This document shows, piece after piece, positions 5,819-7,532 of a DNA stretch of 7,532 nt (its first letter is position 1; each line of letters starts with the position of its first letter). The stretch is from positions 1-7,532 of the forward strand of contig NZ_JAIVFR010000298.1 of NCBI RefSeq assembly GCF_020829685.1, in the 5' to 3' direction. The position numbers and the translations under genes were made by a program. Source of the DNA: Nostoc sp. CHAB 5715. GTDB taxonomy: Bacteria; Cyanobacteriota; Cyanobacteriia; Cyanobacteriales; Nostocaceae. Under the pieces are notes generated by a model that saw only the letters and a program-made list of their open reading frames with translations, had not been told where the DNA came from and searched no databases.

Positions 5819-7532
5819 CTACTTAATAAATACACCCAGTTCTGGAGAATCCCAAGATCGGACATAAGTTTTATCTTTAAAATTAATCTCTTGATATTTC
5901 TTTTGTTTACTTTTTTTAGTTTCCATTGAAATAATCCCACAAGGCTCAAAATCTTGATAGGAAGCCTCTTTTTCTAAACTCGCCGAAATATTAGTTACAT
6001 TAATATGTTGAATTTTAAATATTTTTTGATTATTTTGCTGCAAAAGTACCCATAAAGGGTATTCCCAAGGGTCATTTCCCATTGATAGCCCAATATTCGA
6101 GCATTTTTTGGAATTTAAAAACTCAACTGCTCCTGTGTAAGTACCTTTGAGGAATGGTCTATTACTAAAATACTGCTCAATTCTGGGGGTTTGAAATATA
6201 TTGTTGCTATCTATAATAGGTCTGTACCTGTTAAAAAACACCCACGGCAATGATGATATTAGCAGAAATGTTACTATAAAAATTGCGATTTTTTGCTTTT
6301 TCAGCTTAGATAACACAACACCTACAAATGGAGAAATTAGGACAAACAAAGGTAAATGCAAACGACTATTCCACGCTTGCCATTTTAACAAGTAGCAAAA
6401 TATCAAAAATGTAGATACGGTAGCAATAAGATAAGTAAAAATATAACTTTCTTTACGGAGAGATTTTCGAGCTAGAAAAATAATTATACATATTATTATC
6501 AACGCTAAATGTAATAAATTACCAGCACTATTTTCATTACCAGTTATCCCAATTGTTGACCAACCTCCTGGTACAAAGAATGTCTGGGAAAAAGTTGTCC
6601 GAGGATCGTTATAATCTACACCGATGAATATATGTATAAGTTGAATTAATCTGTTTGCTTTTCCATTCCATAAACCAATCGGTGTTCCTATATGCAAAGC
6701 AATATTTCTCAGGATATTAGAAATGAGTATATTAACACCGAGTATTTCATTACGATAGCCACTCGGTTCACCAAGTGGCGAAGCAAATAAATTATAATTG
6801 CGTAAATAGTGACTTATATTAAGCAATAAAGATATACTTCCTACTATCAAAGCAGGCTTCCATGCTTGCCACCGGAAGCGTTTAATCAGGTAAAAACCAA
6901 ACCAAATTAAGAAGGGAAATACATAAAAATAAGCAGTTGCCTTGCTCAAAATAGCTAATCCTGTGCTACTACCAATATTAAATGAATTCGTCCAAATATC
7001 GCTTTTGCCTGCTTGGATAGTTGATAGTAATTAGTAAGCAAGACAAACTACCCAAAATGCAATTACATAATCATTTTGAGTGCTTGAAGCTTGCAATATT
7101 CCCATAGGAATTGTTGCAGTTACAACCGCAGAGAAAACTTGACCTCGTAAATCTGCTCCTAGTTGTTTGGCAATTAATGACACTCCAATAATACAGCCAA
7201 TCATACTGAACCATTGAACTAAGTTAGCGAAGTAGTCACCACCACTTAAAATCTGAAAATGCAAAATCACGAACTCTGACCAAGGGTTTTGATATAGCTG
7301 TGGGGTATAACTTGTGGGATAATGAGCAATGCTATGATTTTGTATCCAATAAGCAACACGACTGATATGATAGTCCATAGAATCCCAATTATTGGGTGGT
7401 GCGATGATGGCAATTAATCCAACTATCGCTACAACGAAACCTATGCCACATAACAATAAATTTACGAAGGGTTTAATTTTAATATCTTTCTTTATTTGAG
7501 AAGAATTTCTTGGCTCTGAAGTCGGTATTATT
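5819..7532 (-). pseudogene. GT39/PMT-like membrane glycosyltransferase, interrupted by one stop
   Basis: One minus-strand frame runs from beyond the right edge to the TAG at 5819-5821, broken only by TAA at 7031-7033. Upstream of the stop the frame is open to 7532. It gives a polar stretch, a membrane segment, and NNWDSMDYHISRVAYWIQN, the acidic first-loop region expected of GT39/PMT-type enzymes that move sugars from polyprenyl-phosphate carriers. LIAKQLGADLRG and SSTQNDYVIAFWVVCLAY follow. Directly after the stop it continues in frame as LLSTIQAGKSDIW and TGLAILSKATAYFYVFPF, then several more membrane segments (to about 6230) and a soluble C-terminal domain of about 140 residues. The apparent starts at 7456 and 6949 are both TTG codons inside the protein, so two separate genes are unlikely. 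It may be a recent nonsense pseudogene, a readthrough gene or a base error. The true 5' end is outside the window. The sugar and acceptor are unknown. Base composition is clearly more A+T-rich than cofH. Confidence 0.8.
7031..7033 (-). other. In-frame premature TAA in the glycosyltransferase
   Basis: The codons read CTT GCT TAC TAA TTA CTA TCA on the minus strand. Frame and family-like protein sequence are kept on both sides with no insertion or deletion. One base change to TAT or TAC would restore a Tyr. Confidence 0.9.

Overview
The window comes from a cyanobacterium, most likely a filamentous Nostocales-type one. The evidence is seven copies of the HIP1 octamer GCGATCGC (starts 152, 1176, 1411, 3498, 4678, 5027, 5650), a gene for the photosystem II assembly lipoprotein Psb27, a CofH gene of the kind cyanobacteria use for a photolyase chromophore, and short tandem heptamer repeats (STRR type) between genes.

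Layout. 1-330 (-): 5' part of a Cof-type HAD phosphatase gene that runs off the left edge. 331-971: a 641-bp divergent intergenic region. Most of it (about 361-813) is an imperfect fold-back element: two arms of about 110-120 bp in opposite orientation, each carrying matched hairpins, flank a minisatellite of eight and a half 21-bp units. No transposase is present. 972-3911 (+): polA, full-length DNA polymerase I with intact 5' nuclease, proofreading and polymerase motifs. 3912-4039: short convergent gap with a perfect 11-bp stem hairpin. 4040-4444 (-): psb27. 4445-4616: a gap filled largely by G-rich heptamers, 9-mers and TAATGAC heptamers. The last of these run into the 3' end of the next gene. 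4617-5762 (-): cofH. 5819-7532 (-): a GT39/PMT-like membrane glycosyltransferase gene. It is open to the right edge but cut by one in-frame TAA at 7031-7033, so it looks like a recent pseudogene, an interrupted gene or a base error.

The genes do not form one pathway. polA and the HAD gene are divergent housekeeping-type genes. psb27, cofH and the glycosyltransferase share a strand but have unrelated roles in photosystem repair, deazaflavin synthesis and envelope sugar transfer. The glycosyltransferase region is visibly more A+T-rich than cofH and has no HIP1 site, so it may have a different history.

The most unusual material is non-coding: the fold-back element with covarying hairpins around a minisatellite, and the G-tract repeat just upstream of psb27. 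I did not find a convincing new multi-gene system.
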